From positions 160,753-224,752 of the forward strand of contig JH720366.1 of assembly GCA_000231825.2 (NCBI GenBank): a DNA stretch of 64,000 bases. The letters are read 5' to 3'. How positions within the stretch are numbered: position 1 is the first letter of the stretch; each line of letters begins with the position of its first letter. The notes under the pieces are model-generated. The model searched no databases. It saw only the letters and a list, made by a program, of their open reading frames with translations, and was not told where the DNA came from. The position numbers and the translations under genes are program-made. This document shows positions 46,925 to 60,900 of the stretch, one piece after another. The DNA comes from Tetrahymena elliotti 4EA (lineage: Eukaryota; Ciliophora; Oligohymenophorea; Hymenostomatida; Tetrahymenidae).

Positions 46925-49900
46925 TCAATTCAAATGGTCAATTTAAAATTAACAAGTCTTTTTATTTTTTAGTAATTTCTTTAATGTATTTTCAAGTTAA
47001 ATATCAAGTTGTACCTTTTTTTAATAAATAAAATATTTTTGATTTGTATTTTATTTGTTTAATTGTTTATTATCTTTACTTTAAATTGAGTTCAAAGCAT
47101 TTTAAATTAGGTAATATTTTTATTGCATTTAATAAATTTTAAGCTCCTTCATCACTTAGATGAGAATTTCTATTAAAATTAAAATCTAATTACTTATTTA
47201 AAATAGTGGTTTTTATTACTTTAATGTCATTATAAAATTTTTTAAAAGTTAGCATTTGGAAATTCCTTTTGACAGAGAGTTGACTCCTTCATCTTCAATT
47301 TAATTATAGCTTAGTAAATTTAAATGATATTAAATGTTAGAATTTATTAATAGTTTATTTTTTATAATTACTCCAATTACAATTTAAAAGACTGCAAGTA
47401 TTTACACAAACCTATTGCTCTTCCAATATTAGCTACCCCATATTTGCTAATTTGATTGTATCTAAATAATTTCATTTTAAAACAATTTTTATTTTTTGAT
47501 TAAATAAATTTAATTCATTAAAATATTTTATTAAACAATTTATTTTATATTTGTATTCATTTTGTATTAATTTTAAAATATTTTATTGCTAAAGTGTGTG
47601 GTTAAAGTGATAAAAATGATTGAAATAAATACACGATATTTAAATTAAATGTAACCAAATTAAAGCATTAGGCAATTCCTTCTCCAATTTTCTGAGCACC
47701 ATCGTCACCAATTTAGTTTTTTCTATTTTATTTGATTAACTTTAAAACATAATTAGTAAAGAGTAGAAATTAATTACTCTAGATTAATAGATATAGAGGT
47801 CAATTTTAATTGTTAACCAAGAGCTCGTCCAATTTAAATTGCACCATCGACAGTGATTAAATTATAGCTTTGTTAGTTTGTAATTTAATTTATTTAAAAA
47901 TAATAATTGGTTTTAATTTTAAATACCTTAAATTTAAATCAAATTTATTGATTTGTTGACACTAATTAATAGACTTTACTAATTTCTTTACATTTGTATC
48001 ATTAACGCGATTATAACTGGAAAAAGTATTAAAATAAAAAATATATTATTGTAGTCTTTTAAATTCATGAATACCTCCAATCCAAATTATATTCAGTGAC
48101 AATCTGATTATCATAATTTTACTTTCTATTATTTCTTTACATATAAGTTAATTTAAAATAAAAGATTTGATTATGTTTACTTATTTTTATATGCAGATGA
48201 AGAGTGGCATTTTCCCATTCTGAAAATTGTTTTTTAATCACTTGTAAATTAGTTGTTTTGGATGTATTTTATTAAAAGTATGATCTAAGAAAAGATGGAT
48301 AAAGATTTTAGTCTTTTTTACTTTTGTATTGAAATGCTTCTTTTTTAAAAATAAATAATTATAAAATTTCCTTTGAGACTGATTCATTTAATTTAACAAA
48401 GAACTAATTAATATTAGCTTTGATTTGATAATAATAAAATATTAACAAAAACCACGAGTTATTAACTTAAGCTAAAACTCCACTTTTTTGTATCTTTAGA
48501 TCATCACTCCTATTCTATTTTTAGCATATTTTAATCAATTGTAACATCTTGAGACTTGCATATTTTCAATTCAGGTCATAAAATGTTAAGTTTAATTAAA
48601 TTTAATCTAAAAAATGGTAATTGTTCTTTTGATCATATATATTTTTGAATGAAATAAATACCTATAAAACCAACATAATTTTAAAGTATAAATTTAAATA
48701 TTTTAATAGCATCAGCTAAGGCAAAAAATAAATCAACTTTTTTGCAAAAACAAAAGCAAATCTATAAACTCAGTAAACAGAACAGAGCAAACTGTAAGAA
48801 AGATGTGCAGAAATTTAAAAAAGACTTTATAAATAATAAGTTATTTAATTTTATACTCAATAATAAGATTTAAAAGTAAAAAAATAATTTTAATAAGAAG
48901 AAAAAAGCTTCATTAAGATAAAATTTGAAAAATTTGATTAATTTTAATAAATCAATTTAAAAATCATTAAATACCTATTTAATGAATTTTGTATCGCAAC
49001 TTGAATTGGAAGATAAATGAACTGTGTGGCTTTAACAGAATTAATTTTTTAAAAATTTATCACAAAATTCTCTAGAAGTTGGATGTATTTTTTGTTTGAA
49101 TTAATAAAAAAATTATTTTGATCATAATATATTTTTGCCAAAATAAATTGAATGACATAAATAATTACAAATTAGTCTTTGGTCCTTCAGATTTCAATAA
49201 AATTCCTCTTTGATTAAATAATCTAGCTAAAAAATGTAAACACTCGATTTAAGTTTCTATTTTAAATCAAAATAATATTTTTTTAAAAAGAACCTCCTAT
49301 CTGATATTAAAAAAATTATTTTAATTAAAAAATACATTAACAAATGAGAAAGGTATTACAAATTATGGAATTTTTAATATCCTTTTTTGAGTCGTTATCT
49401 TAAATAACCAGCTTTTTCAATAACCTTTGATTCAAAAAAAAGGTTTTTTGAATACAAAAATATTTTAAACTCAATAATAATTTAAACACTTTTCTTAGAG
49501 AATCCCAATTTAAATTAAGTTGAAATTCTTTTAAACAAAAAAACTTTGACACTAAATGATGTTTTCTGTTGTAGCATATCTTTATAAATTATTCTATAAT
49601 TCTTTTATTTCATAAATTCAATCTTCAAAAAAAATATTTTCAATATTTTCTAGCTACCCTCTATTTCCTAGTAGTTTGATACCATTCAATCTTGCAAAAA
49701 GTAATTTTTTTAATAAATAGCTTGCACTTTTTATAATCCTTTCTAAAATGATTTTATTCTTAGGATATATCTTCAGGTAGAACTTAAATAAATAATAAAG
49801 ATTTAGTTCTTTAAGTTAAATCAATCTTTTTATTATTTCTATTTTTGGATGAAAATTTAATTTATTCATACAAAACATTCTTGAGTTCTATATATTTACG

Positions 49901-50079
49901 AAATGAATATTATTTGCTTTCAAATGCAATCTATTTTCATTTCTATTTTTGAGATGAAAATTTTAATAATTGATAAAATTCATTTTTGAGTACTCAATCT
50001 AAGAATTTAAAGTTTAAAAGTTTCCTTTTTAAAATTGAGAATCTTTAATTTGCTTAGATATTAAAAGATTGCTAGTCAT
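46925..50079 (-). CDS. Leucine-rich-repeat protein, multi-exon
   Basis: This minus-strand gene has many short exons, most carrying one LRR. Reading downstream there is a long N-terminal frame (about 50079-49640, with KRLIQLKELNLYYL and LKKLLFARLNGIKLLGN), then pieces near 49500, 49230, 49000, 48470, 48230 and 48000 (SYNRVNDTNVKKLVKSI). Canonical repeats follow: TVDGAIQIGRAL (47850), QIGDDGAQKIGEGIAQC (47690), QISKYGVANIGRAI (47430), QIEDEGVNSLSKGISKC (47290) and HLSDEGAQNLLNAI (47150). The C-terminus after an intron ends ...CQFQIDHLN before TGA at 46925. The repeats are RNI-type, as in the LRR gene at 10.3-12 kb. ATG 50079 is a plausible start but is not proven. The degenerate 5' repeats could indicate partial decay, or could belong to a separate gene. 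Confidence 0.6.
49830..49995. repeat. Short direct repeat inside the LRR gene 5' exon
   Basis: TTTCTATTTTTGGATGAAAATTTAAT at about 49838 and TTTCTATTTTTGAGATGAAAATTTTAAT at about 49939 are near-identical and about 100 bp apart, within the long minus-strand frame. This looks like an internal duplication of a repeat unit. Confidence 0.55.
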
Positions 50080-50870
50080 TTGCCATCTTTAGGATTAGCT
50101 TTATGTAGATTTAGGAAAGCTTATTGAGAAAAAAAAAATTTTTCTGTATAAAATAAAGAATGTTTAGAGTAAATTATTTGTAATTTAATGTTAAATTGAA
50201 TATTAATTGTTTAATTATTAATATTATTTATTATAAAACTTTCTTAATTTGAAGTGAAGCGCTATATATTCTTAAAATGATTGTACTGATAGATTAATTT
50301 GTAAACTCATATCCTGAGTAATATAATTGTAAATTTATACAATCAAAAATCATCCACTAATAAATTATAGATAAACTTAATCAAATCAATTATTTTGTTT
50401 ATTACGATTGAAGATTTTGAATAATGTAAATAAATAATAATGATAATAAGATAAAATGACAGATATAAATTATATATTTATAAATAGATTTATTTATTTA
50501 TTTTTATTATTGATTGATTAATTAATTTATGGAAGGATATTAGAATCAAAAGACAATTATTTCTGATTCAACCTCTCTGGTTTGATATTCTACGTTTATT
50601 CAGTTTGGTTATTTAATTTATTGAGTCAATCAACATTTCAGTAATCAAATTGCATTTTATCACAAGTTAATTAGTAATTTAAATATAAGTTTGTTTATAT
50701 TATTTATAGATGTATATATTTATTTGTTGGTGTGTATGGGTTGATAATATATTAAAAAATCAGCTTTGTTTAACTTAAGTTAAATGGTTTGTATCTAAGA
50801 AACTAAATATCTTTACAAAATAGCTGATTTGTTTATTGATTGCAAAATAAGCATTAGCTTTTAGAATAAA
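50080..50870. other. Intergenic region between LRR and coiled-coil genes
   Basis: A+T-rich, with several ATTTATTTATTT strings (about 50487-50505). No supported frame. It contains the 3' end of the coiled-coil gene and the upstream region of the LRR gene. Confidence 0.5.
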
Positions 50871-52655
50871 TCACTATCTGTTAGGAGGCAATCCCATACC
50901 ACATTATGGGAATGGAGCTTCTTATTTTCCTTTTAATTTATATAATTCTTCATCTTTTAATTTAATTTCTTTCTAAACTTTTTCATTTTGATCATTTAAT
51001 CCCTTTTTCTATTTGTTTGTTGAATTGAATATTTAATTTAAAAATAAATTTGATTTTAATTTAATTTACTTCTCTACACATGAAATCGTATTCTTTGAAG
51101 AAATCTTTCTTGCTAAGATTTTCAGTGAGTTTTTGATTGGATTGTTGAATAGATTCAACCTGAATTAAAAGAAATAAATATATTCATTAATGGAGAATTA
51201 TTTCTTAATTATTTACTTCTAATTGCAACTGCTTTTCTGTTTCTTCCAAGTTCTATATTTGTTGCTCTAATTACTCTTTTGTTTCTGCATAATAATCGAT
51301 TTAGTGTTTTTTTGCTTCTTATTCATTCATTTATTTTCTTAACTTGGCTTAATCTTCTCTCAAATGATCAAGTTTCTTTTATAATTCTTAGTTTTAAAGT
51401 GACAATAATGGTCCATTAACAGGTGTTGGTGTATCTGAATACTGAGAAGTGTTAATTTTTAACTCTGAATTCTATTGTCTTAATTCATCTCCCCTTTTGT
51501 TTTGAATAAATTTAAATTGAATTTAATTTATTTACCAAACACAAAACGAATTAATTAAATAAATAAACAAAGAAAGAAAGAAAGATAAATCAATCAATCA
51601 ATAAATAAATTTTCTTAATTTGTTTGTTTGTTAATTTCAAAAATTAACTTTTGATTGCTTTTCTTTTTCTTTTATTTTTTTTGTCAGCTAATTAAGTATT
51701 CTTAACGATTTAATATAATTTATATGTTTAATTTATTACTTTCTTTTTTCATCTTCTATCTTAGCTTTGTAATCGTAAATCTCGTCAATCAGATCACTGA
51801 ACGTTTGTTGATTCTATTTTTTTATAAAAAATATATCTTATATATTTTCATATAATCTTCTATTAATATTTCTATTCATTTCATTATCATTCATATAAAT
51901 TAAACAAAATCTTCAAGCAAAATGATGTTTTTTCATAAATCCAATCATTTGATTATGCAAAAAGTGTTTCTATTTTATTTCTTTTGTTTGTTTCTCTGCT
52001 TGCTTGATATATTGCTTTAGATTAATTAAATATAAATTTTTACCTTTTAGTTAAATAGCTTGAGATCGTTTATATTTTTTGTTTTTTCAAAATTGTAAAA
52101 TGCCTCTAACAAACTCTCAAGATGACTATATTATTTGTTTAATTTTTCATTCTCGTATTGAAGGGAAGCATCTATTTCTTCTATCCTTCTTTCGGGTGAA
52201 ATAACTCTGGAATTTCCAAGAGTGTTCTGAGTAGATGAAGATTAAGAATATATAGTACTCCCATTTTGAGTGATGTTATAACCGTTTTATACATTTTATT
52301 GATGATAAACAACTTAAGGAGTAGTGTTTGATTATGCTAACTAAATAAACTGAGGCTATTGCTAGGTTTGTGGAACCTGCTTTTGGACATAAGAACCATT
52401 TTATTAAAAAGTTTGCTAATTTGGAAGCTGAGGAGAACCCATCTGCTAAATTTATTACTAAGGTGGCAATTGCTATTGATAAGGAATTCTCATCTATTGA
52501 CCGTTTTTCATTTCATAAGGAATACCTCCATTCTATTATTACTTAATCATCATATATTGCTACTAGTTTGGTGGCTAAGGAGGCATCTAGGGATATGTTT
52601 AAGTTGGAGCCATCATCTACTACTAGGGAATCTACTGAAAATTTCTTTGAAACAT
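50871..52655 (-). CDS. Gln-rich, coiled-coil protein of unknown function
   Basis: The start at 52655 gives MFQRNFQQIPQQQMMAP and then about 120 residues made mostly of Gln, Pro, Asn, Met, Tyr and Ser (prion-like composition). A predicted coiled coil begins at RVISPERRIEEIDASLQYEN. Later exons encode QQTFSDLIDEIYDYKAKIED, a long heptad-rich helix (QELQKKLDHLREDQAKLRK onward), then VESIQQSNQKLTENLSKKDF. A last exon ends GMGLPPNRQ before TGA at 50871. At least five introns occur; the one near 52050-51820 is about 240 nt. No enzyme motif is seen. The combination suggests a cytoskeletal, basal-body or granule scaffold, but nothing identifies which. An apparent plus-strand frame over 52359-52664 is only the antisense of the Gln codons. 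Confidence 0.8.
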
Positions 52656-54954
52656 TCTCTCTAAACTCCTATTTTACTCTTTATTTATCTATTGCTTTTT
52701 GTTTAAGATATTCTTTTTAAATATTTATCCTCCCTTTCTAGCTTCGTTTATTTTGATTTGCTTTGCTTTACTAAATATCTATTAAAAATTATATTAATCA
52801 AACTTTCTTTTATTATTATTGTTATTTGTTATTTTACAAGTTGTTTATATATCAATTGATCAATTCATTTATTGATTTTTTGTTTCTTTGTTTTTTTATT
52901 TCATAATTCATCCACTACTATTATTAAGTAGCTCTGCACTGATACTGTTAATAATATTCAAAACATCACGAACTGATAAAAAATAAATAACAAATAACTT
53001 ATTCATTATCACATTGAATATGACATTTATTGTTGTTTATATAATTTATACTCTGCAAGGTTTTAAATAATTTTTCAAAATGTGTTGAAAAAAGTTTAAA
53101 ATTTATTAAAAAAAGGAGATAAACAAATCCTTCAAAATGAGTTAAAATTTCAAATTAAAAATATGAAATTCCTTAAATAAATTTCAATTAATTTGTGAAT
53201 CAAGCAATTAAAACATAGTAATTGTAAAAATTATAATCTGTTTTAAATAAAAATCTCTTAGATTATTTTTTTAATTCTGAAAAAAAGCTATTTTCTGATA
53301 ATTCTAGATTTTAAAATTAATCTCCAAAATTAAATATCATTTAATTCCTAGAATGGAACAGTGAAATTGGTTTTGGTTCCTTTTATTTTTTCAATATGAA
53401 GCTTACAAACTATGAAATTATTTTTTGTTTTTTTGTTAAAAAAATCTAAACCTATTGAATTTTATATTTTGATCATTTTTTAAGAGTTGGGATGTATGGA
53501 AGAAAGCAAGTTATTAACAAAAATTATTTTGAGAATGAAATTAAAAAATAAGTTAATTTGGATTTCTTTTAGAAATTTAATTTATTTTGAAAATAAAAAG
53601 TAGATTTTTATTATTCAATAAAGGATAGAGTAAAAACAAAATGCTATTAATCGTTAATTACAATTAGATCTTACATTTATTGATTTCTTTTTTAAAATTA
53701 TTAATTAAATAGAAATCAAGAAGTTTGCTAAAGAATTTCATTCAGTTGAGAGCTAAAATATGGTTATTGTTGTATTAAATTCCTCAATTACTTATTCTAG
53801 CACTTATTTATATCAAACATAAAAAATAAAATCACTTGTTTATTCTCATAAAACACCATTTTTATTTAAAATTGATTATTTTTTGCAAGAAATAAATTAA
53901 AATTAATTTGGCCTATTTTGAAATTAAATTATGAAATTAATAATTTTTAAGTATTTTTCATGGAACATATCGATATTATCAAATGTTTTTCATTGCAAAA
54001 TCTTATTTATTGTTAGATTTCTATATAATTTAAATTTATACTTCTAATTTAATTCAATTAATAAGATAAATTGCTAAAATTTTAATTAAAAAAATGTTTA
54101 TAATTCACAAAAAGATATTAAAAATCAAGCTATTGTTTGTTGTGTTTAAAATAAAGGTTCTGATGTGATATTTAAGGAATTACACAAAAAGATAATATGG
54201 AAAAATCTAGTTTAATATATAATCCTAAAGAAGAATAGACCTATTGATTTTACTTATGGTATTACTTTGAAGATTTTAATATAAGTTGGAATGTTAATTT
54301 AATTTCTAGAAATATTCTATAATAATAAGTGAAATTATTAAATGTTTAGATTAGGACAAATAAAAGAAATAAGCTCTATTCTGATATTGAATAGATCGAC
54401 CATGATCTAATTATTTTATTAGAAACTTTAAAAGATAGTTAAATATCTCTAAGTAAAATTAAAAAATTATTTATTCAGTAAGTTATTTGATTTGAGTAAA
54501 TAAAAGTGTGAATAAATTTTTTTTGAGATAAAAAATATAAATTTGGTATTACTGATTTTGATTGAATTAGTATAGTAAAAAAAGAACAACCAATCTGATC
54601 TCTTTATCTGATTATTTATCAAACGACTAATTAATTAATTAAGTAAGTAAATGAATGAATGAGTATATATGTGAAAAGTAAATTAAATATCTTTGACAAA
54701 CAATTTTGAGAAGTATAAGTATATTAAATAAGAAATAATAAATAATTTATTTAATTAATTTGTTTGTTTGTTTGTTTGTTTATTTGATAGAAATTAAATT
54801 GTTTTTAAATAAAATAACAAGATTGCCTCTGAAAATCAAATATCAATCATATTATTAGAAAATCTTTACTTTATATTTCAGGCAAAAAAAAGATAAAAAA
54901 TTTAACAAATAAGCAAAGGAATAGTAGGACAGAAAAAATTAAATTTGAAGTTTA
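52656..54954. other. 2.3-kb divergent intergenic region
   Basis: This lies between the divergent starts of the coiled-coil gene (minus) and the PA200-like gene (plus). It is A+T-rich throughout, with a TTTG microsatellite near 54760-54782 and TTAATTAATTAAGTAAGTAAATGAATGA-type strings near 54630. No coherent protein frame or RNA is found. Both promoters must lie here. Confidence 0.5.
54759..54784 (+). repeat. TTTG microsatellite
   Basis: A run of TTTG units (about six) about 170 bp upstream of the PA200-like start codon. Simple-sequence repeat; no known role. Confidence 0.8.
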
Positions 54955-57900
54955 ATGGAAGTGGAAAAAGGTAAATAGGGAGCTCAAAGTACTGAGCAGT
55001 AGAGAGATAAGGAAGGAAGTGGTTAGTAAAATAATGCAAACTAAAATAAATCTTTGAGAAAGTATCTCAATAATTAGTTTCCTTGTAATAATAAGGATTT
55101 GTTTGATTCTGAAAAAGAGGAATTAACTAAGAACTTTGATGGATAGATTTAAAGTATTTTTAATCAAAGAGATTTAAATAACGAACTGGGATCTTTATTC
55201 AAGAAACGTTCTAAACTTCAGCTTCTTTATGGCTTAAATAATTAAGTAAAATAGCGCTTTTAAGAATCGATGTTCTATTTAGCAATTGAAGAATAATACA
55301 TGAAGTTAGAACCTCAAATTGCATATCCCTTCTAAAGTAATTCTACTCTGAATTGGTAACCTTTCTGGGATTTAGTTCTCAAAATGATATTCAAAAATGA
55401 TCTTTAGAACACCAATCTCCAAGAAGTAGTTTTGCCAGAAGCTGTCAACCTCCTCTAAATCATCAAGAAGATTCGCCATAAATTTGAAGATAGTTCTATT
55501 TAAGAAGTTTATGACTTGTACAAAAAGCTGGTAAAATAAAAGAATTAATTAATTTAAAGCAAGTTTTTAGAAAGATCAAATGGAATTTAAACAAAAAGAA
55601 GGCATTGTGGATTGTTTCAAAAAGAAATTCAAAATACTTTTTCGTTGATTTAAGAATAAGAAGGAGTTATTTCTGATTGATTAATTGCGTTTTTGCAAAA
55701 TGAATTAAAAAAAAAGACTAGATTTTATTTATCAAAAAAAAAGGAAATTTTATTTATTAAGCAATTTTATTTTGAAAAAATAAATTAGAGATTATCAAAT
55801 AGTGGACAACTTTCATTGTTGTTGATCAGATACTTTTTAAAAATATCTAGAAACACTCCTAAAGAGCTATATTCTCAAATATTCTAAGAGTTTACTCTAT
55901 AATTAGGTTACGATTAACCTATCAGAAATAAATTGGTTATGTTAACTATTCTCTACAATTTGGCAAAGTAATTTCTTTTCAAATTAATTAAAATTTTTAA
56001 ATCAGACAAACTAACGAGGGAGATAAGAGAGCAAATTACTTTTTTAAATTAAATTAAAATCAAAAAAAAAAAAAGCTATTTGGAGGATTTTTTTAATTTA
56101 AAATAATTTAAATAATAAAATAAATAGAGCACATCCATAATTAGATTGGGAGAATTAATATGATTAGATATTTACATTTGTGTCTAGATACTACATTTAG
56201 AGAATGCCATTAGGTTTTACTTATTATTAGCCATAGCAAAAGTTGTATTATCTCTCTATTTATAATCCATAAACATTGATTATGAGTTTGTTAATAGCTT
56301 TGATAGCACCTGAGACTGAAAAGGAAAAGCATGAAAAAGTATGGAAAAACATTCATAGACTTTTCAATTTAATTAAGCAATATTTGCATCCTAATTATGA
56401 TAACACTCCAACAATTAAATTCCTCTTTTAGCAATTCTAGCAATTTGTTTCTATTTTCGTTTGGACTCATGGTGAATAGCAAAAGCAAATCAACAACTTA
56501 GAAAAATAGAAAACTAAATTAGAAAGAAAGATTAAGATTTTAAATGCTGCTTAGAAGTAAGACGAATAGCTTGTTTCTTAACAAGGTTTACCAGGAGAGG
56601 ATCAAGATGAATTGAAAGACCAAAACATCGATACTGAATTGTTAAATGAAGATGAAGGTGGTAACATGTAAATGGAAAAAGGCATGGAATAGTTCAAGCA
56701 ATAAGGAATGGAATTTGAAAATGGAGATAACAACTAAGTTTAGAATGTTTAAATTAGAGTTGATGATGATGAAGTTAATGAAGACGATGATGATGAAGAT
56801 TCAGATGACGAACAAGAATAATTTGATAAATTTGTTAGTGAATTCACTGAAAAAGCTTAGACCTAATAAGTTGAAGAACTCGAAAAATATCAAAAAAAGC
56901 TTTCAACAGTCACAGAGAAGCTCAAGTAATTAATAAATTGAATCAACATTTATTAAAGAAAATTTTATTTGAATAAAAGTATTAAGAAGTAGTTTGCCTT
57001 TGATAAAGCATGCAAGGAATAGTTTGAGTCTATAATTGAAGCTAATTTAATTAACATATTGGGTATTAATGATTAAAGTGGGGTTATCCTCTCATAAATT
57101 TGCAAGGACTTGTGTTATTTCAACCCAAGCAAGTTTGTTCCAATTATCTTAGATAACATTTATGAGGCTTTTGAAAAACCTGACATGAATTACTCCTCTG
57201 CAATCAGTGTTTTAACAGCTATAATTATTCCTATGGTTGATAGAAATAATTACAAACAAGGTCTCTATCAAATTCCAACTTTAATGAAGAAAGTCCTTGA
57301 CATTTTCAACACCAGCAACTTCTAGCTCTCAGTCAAAATGTGGAAGTAAAAAAATCATTTTCTTCAAATAAATGAGCTTAATAAATCATTTAACAAAAAG
57401 ATTATTCGATCAAATATTCTAAGTTGTTCCTATCTACAATATTGATGATTTGCAAGACCAATACCTGCAAAAAAACCCAGATAAATCTTACAGCGATTTC
57501 TATTAAGACTTAAACAAAGTAAAAATTTGAAAAATAAAAAATATTTTAATTAAAAGAAAAATTAAATAAAAGGATGAAGAAATCAACATGATCACATTTT
57601 ATGAGTAGCTTCATGATGTCACTTATAACATTTTCTAAAAATTCTTAAGCATATTTGAACACATTGATATGCCTAGATCTAAAAATACAAGAGGATTCAG
57701 AGCAGCTGTTATTTCAGTCTTAAATTTCTTCACCTCAATTGCATTCGCAGCATCAAAGAAGCTCTTTAAGCAAGTAATTCATTTTCGCAATTTTCAATCA
57801 AGCTAATCTTATACTTTTCTAAAGAGAAAACCTCATTTTTTATTCATTGCTTTTTGTGTAAAAAAACAATTTATTCTCCAAGATTCAAGAGATAAAACAA

Positions 57901-60900
57901 AATATAAACAAAAATATATTCACTTTTATTTAAAAAATAACTTTTTAATCATTAAATTGTTAAATTTATAGTTGTGGACTCACGCTTTTTCTTGTATTAC
58001 TGATAGATAATAGCTTCATGCTTCTAAATTTTACAGCTATTTAATACACTCGTTTACTTTACGTGATCCTTAATTGGTCTTATCAAGTATGATCCCTTAC
58101 TTGTTTGATCATATCTTGACTAAGAGAGAAAACACTGATTTAACTCAAATAGAGAAATAACCACTTTACTATTTATTATAAAATCAACCAAATAAGGATT
58201 AAATCTTAAACTATTAAATTGAGAGCATTAATTCTAATTCTCTGTTCTGGTATCTCAACTTGCTTGAAGATACAATATTCTTTGGTAGATAAGAAATTTT
58301 GAAATATAAAACAGAAATTGAAACAATTATTTTCCTCTGCTTTGTTCACACAGAAACAGAGTTTTCTAAGAAAGCCTGTTAATTGCTTCAAAAGATCTTC
58401 CATTCTCTCATTACTTTCTACCCTTCAGGTAAGGTTAATTTTTTATCAAAGAATTCATCATATTAAATGAATTTTAAATGTTATTTTAGAAATGTTCATT
58501 TGGAGTGAAAATGAAATTGAAGGTGATCTTAACTTTAAGGAAATGTACCATAGATATATTGGATAGAATAGTAAAAAGAAATTCAGCATGTAATGGCATG
58601 AACCTACTGCTGCTGAAGTTGAATATGCAAAGGATTTATTCTTCAGAATTTACAATCCTATTCTTAAGCATTTTAATGAGAATCACTTTAAGAACTTAGA
58701 ACCTATGGATGTTAATAATAACTATACTTAGATCCTCGATACTACTATGCATGCTCCAGATGATGCTCCTAGAAGTCTTAAAACTGAACTTCAAAGGTAA
58801 AAATAATAAAAAGTAATAAGTTTATTTATTAAAAAATATTTAAAATTAAATAGATCTATTATGCTTTTATTCCATCTTTACAGCTCAATTGCAACAAGAT
58901 TAAAATGGGGAATAGACGAATAAGATGGAATATATTAGAAATTTAGTAAGACATTCTGTCTTCCTGAATATGATAATATTAATAGTGAAATGATAGATTT
59001 CTGTGAAAATATGATCAATTTTATGGTTAAAAATAATTTATTCTATGACAGTAATGTTGCTCAAGTTTATCTTTCTTTGATTCTATTTATCCTCGGAAAT
59101 GATGATTAAACAGGTTACATCAACGGAATCAAGAATAAACTTAGAGAATTGAAGAATGCAAACTCAAATCCTTACAGATCATATCAAGGATATCCAAGAT
59201 TTGTGGAAGTCACTTCAGTAACAACATAATTCAATACAAAAGTTATTTTGTACACATTTGACACTAAATTGAATGAAAAGCATGCTAAATTACTCAAGCC
59301 ACTCCTATTTTTGATACTCCATCCATACTAAAAAGTAATCCTTATAATTTATTTCCATCTAAATAATCAATTTTAAATAATTCTAAAATAGATTAGTGAA
59401 AAATCTATCAGTAGTTTCCTAATGATGGCTGACGTACTCAAGGATAAGAGCTACTATGTCTAAAGTCTAAAGACATACTGCTAGTAATATAAATTAAAAT
59501 AAATTAAAAATAATTTTAAAAAATAAATTTTTTAAGATTTTTACAAGCAAAGTTGAGCAAGAAGAGCAGCAGTTTCTTCCCTAGAGTGATAGAAGAATGC
59601 AAAGAAAAAGATCCAAAACTTGTACCCATGTTAAGTACTTATCTAGATAGAACTATTTCGTCTCTTATTGTATTGAATTTTGTTGCAAAGAAATTCGATC
59701 AAGACTTCACATTTGTGATAGATACACTTATGTCTATCATAGAATCTTATAATATCTTTTTATCTAAAGATTTAAAAGACAAGATAATTGATATCCCATT
59801 GAATTAATTATTGCATTTAGTCACTAAGCTTAAAAAATTAGATATCGCCTACAATTAGCCTATTCAAAAACTAGGAATTTATAAAGAAAAGAGTCAAGTC
59901 CTTTAGGGAATTCTTGAGCAAGACAGTAAAAAATAATAATTTTTAATTAACTTTTTCATTAAAATTAATTAATAAAAATGTAGGTAAAGAAAGAACTTAT
60001 TTATTAGAAGGAGAAGTCAAGAAGAAATAAATATAAGCTCTTATTTAATAACTTTATGACAGATGCTTAGTCAATTTGGAAGATCCAACTGTCTTTTCCA
60101 AAGAAAAGATTTTCATGATCATAATTGCTATGAAAACAGCAAACTTTACTGATGCCATTAATGAAAGATTCTAAAAAATATTGCAAAATGCTATTGATTT
60201 CACTAATTATGATAATCTACATTCTCGTAATATAGGTAGAGCTATGCTTTTTAAATGTATCCGTACACTTAAAAACTAGTACAAAAAAAGAGAAGAAAAA
60301 ATCACCATAGAAGATGAATATGTCAAGGACTAAAATAAGACTCTTGAAGAACTTACTGCTTACTTCTTGTTTAAAAAGCAAGACATTGATGATGATTACT
60401 ACACAAACAGGCACCAAGATTTTATACTCTACAAAAAATCTACTACGTAAGCATTCAATTAAATATTAAAGCTTTTTTTTAAAGAAATAAGTTATAATTA
60501 TTTTAAATGAATCAATAATAAATAATACAAATAAATAAAAAACATTCAATAAAATTGAATAAGCTGTCCAAAGATTAAGCAAAAATATTTCAATTCAGCT
60601 AAAAACAAAATTTTCTAAAATAAACGAAATTTAATTTTACTAGAGTTTTAAAATTTAGGTTGATTAAATTTTGTATTTAGTTTTGAATTCATTCATTTTA
60701 AAGAATATTCCCCAAACTCATTTCTGAATAAAATAAATTAGCACAAACTGATTTAGATTTTTATTTTAAGTTGAATTACTTTACCTTTCTCATAGTTTTA
60801 AACCAATTGAGAAGGTTGTTTCAAAATGTTGAATAATTTTATTTCTACTTTATCTTTTGATAGTTTTTAAATTTATTTAGTTAAACCTATTGCTAAAAGA

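Noticed and set aside
52359..52664. Plus-strand open frame rich in Leu and His
   Set aside because: It is the antisense of the Gln/Pro-rich first exon of the coiled-coil gene; the minus frame has a start, composition and splice continuation.
58206..58403. Minus-strand frame of 65 codons
   Set aside because: Antisense of PA200-like exons; the plus strand is continuous with the family alignment.
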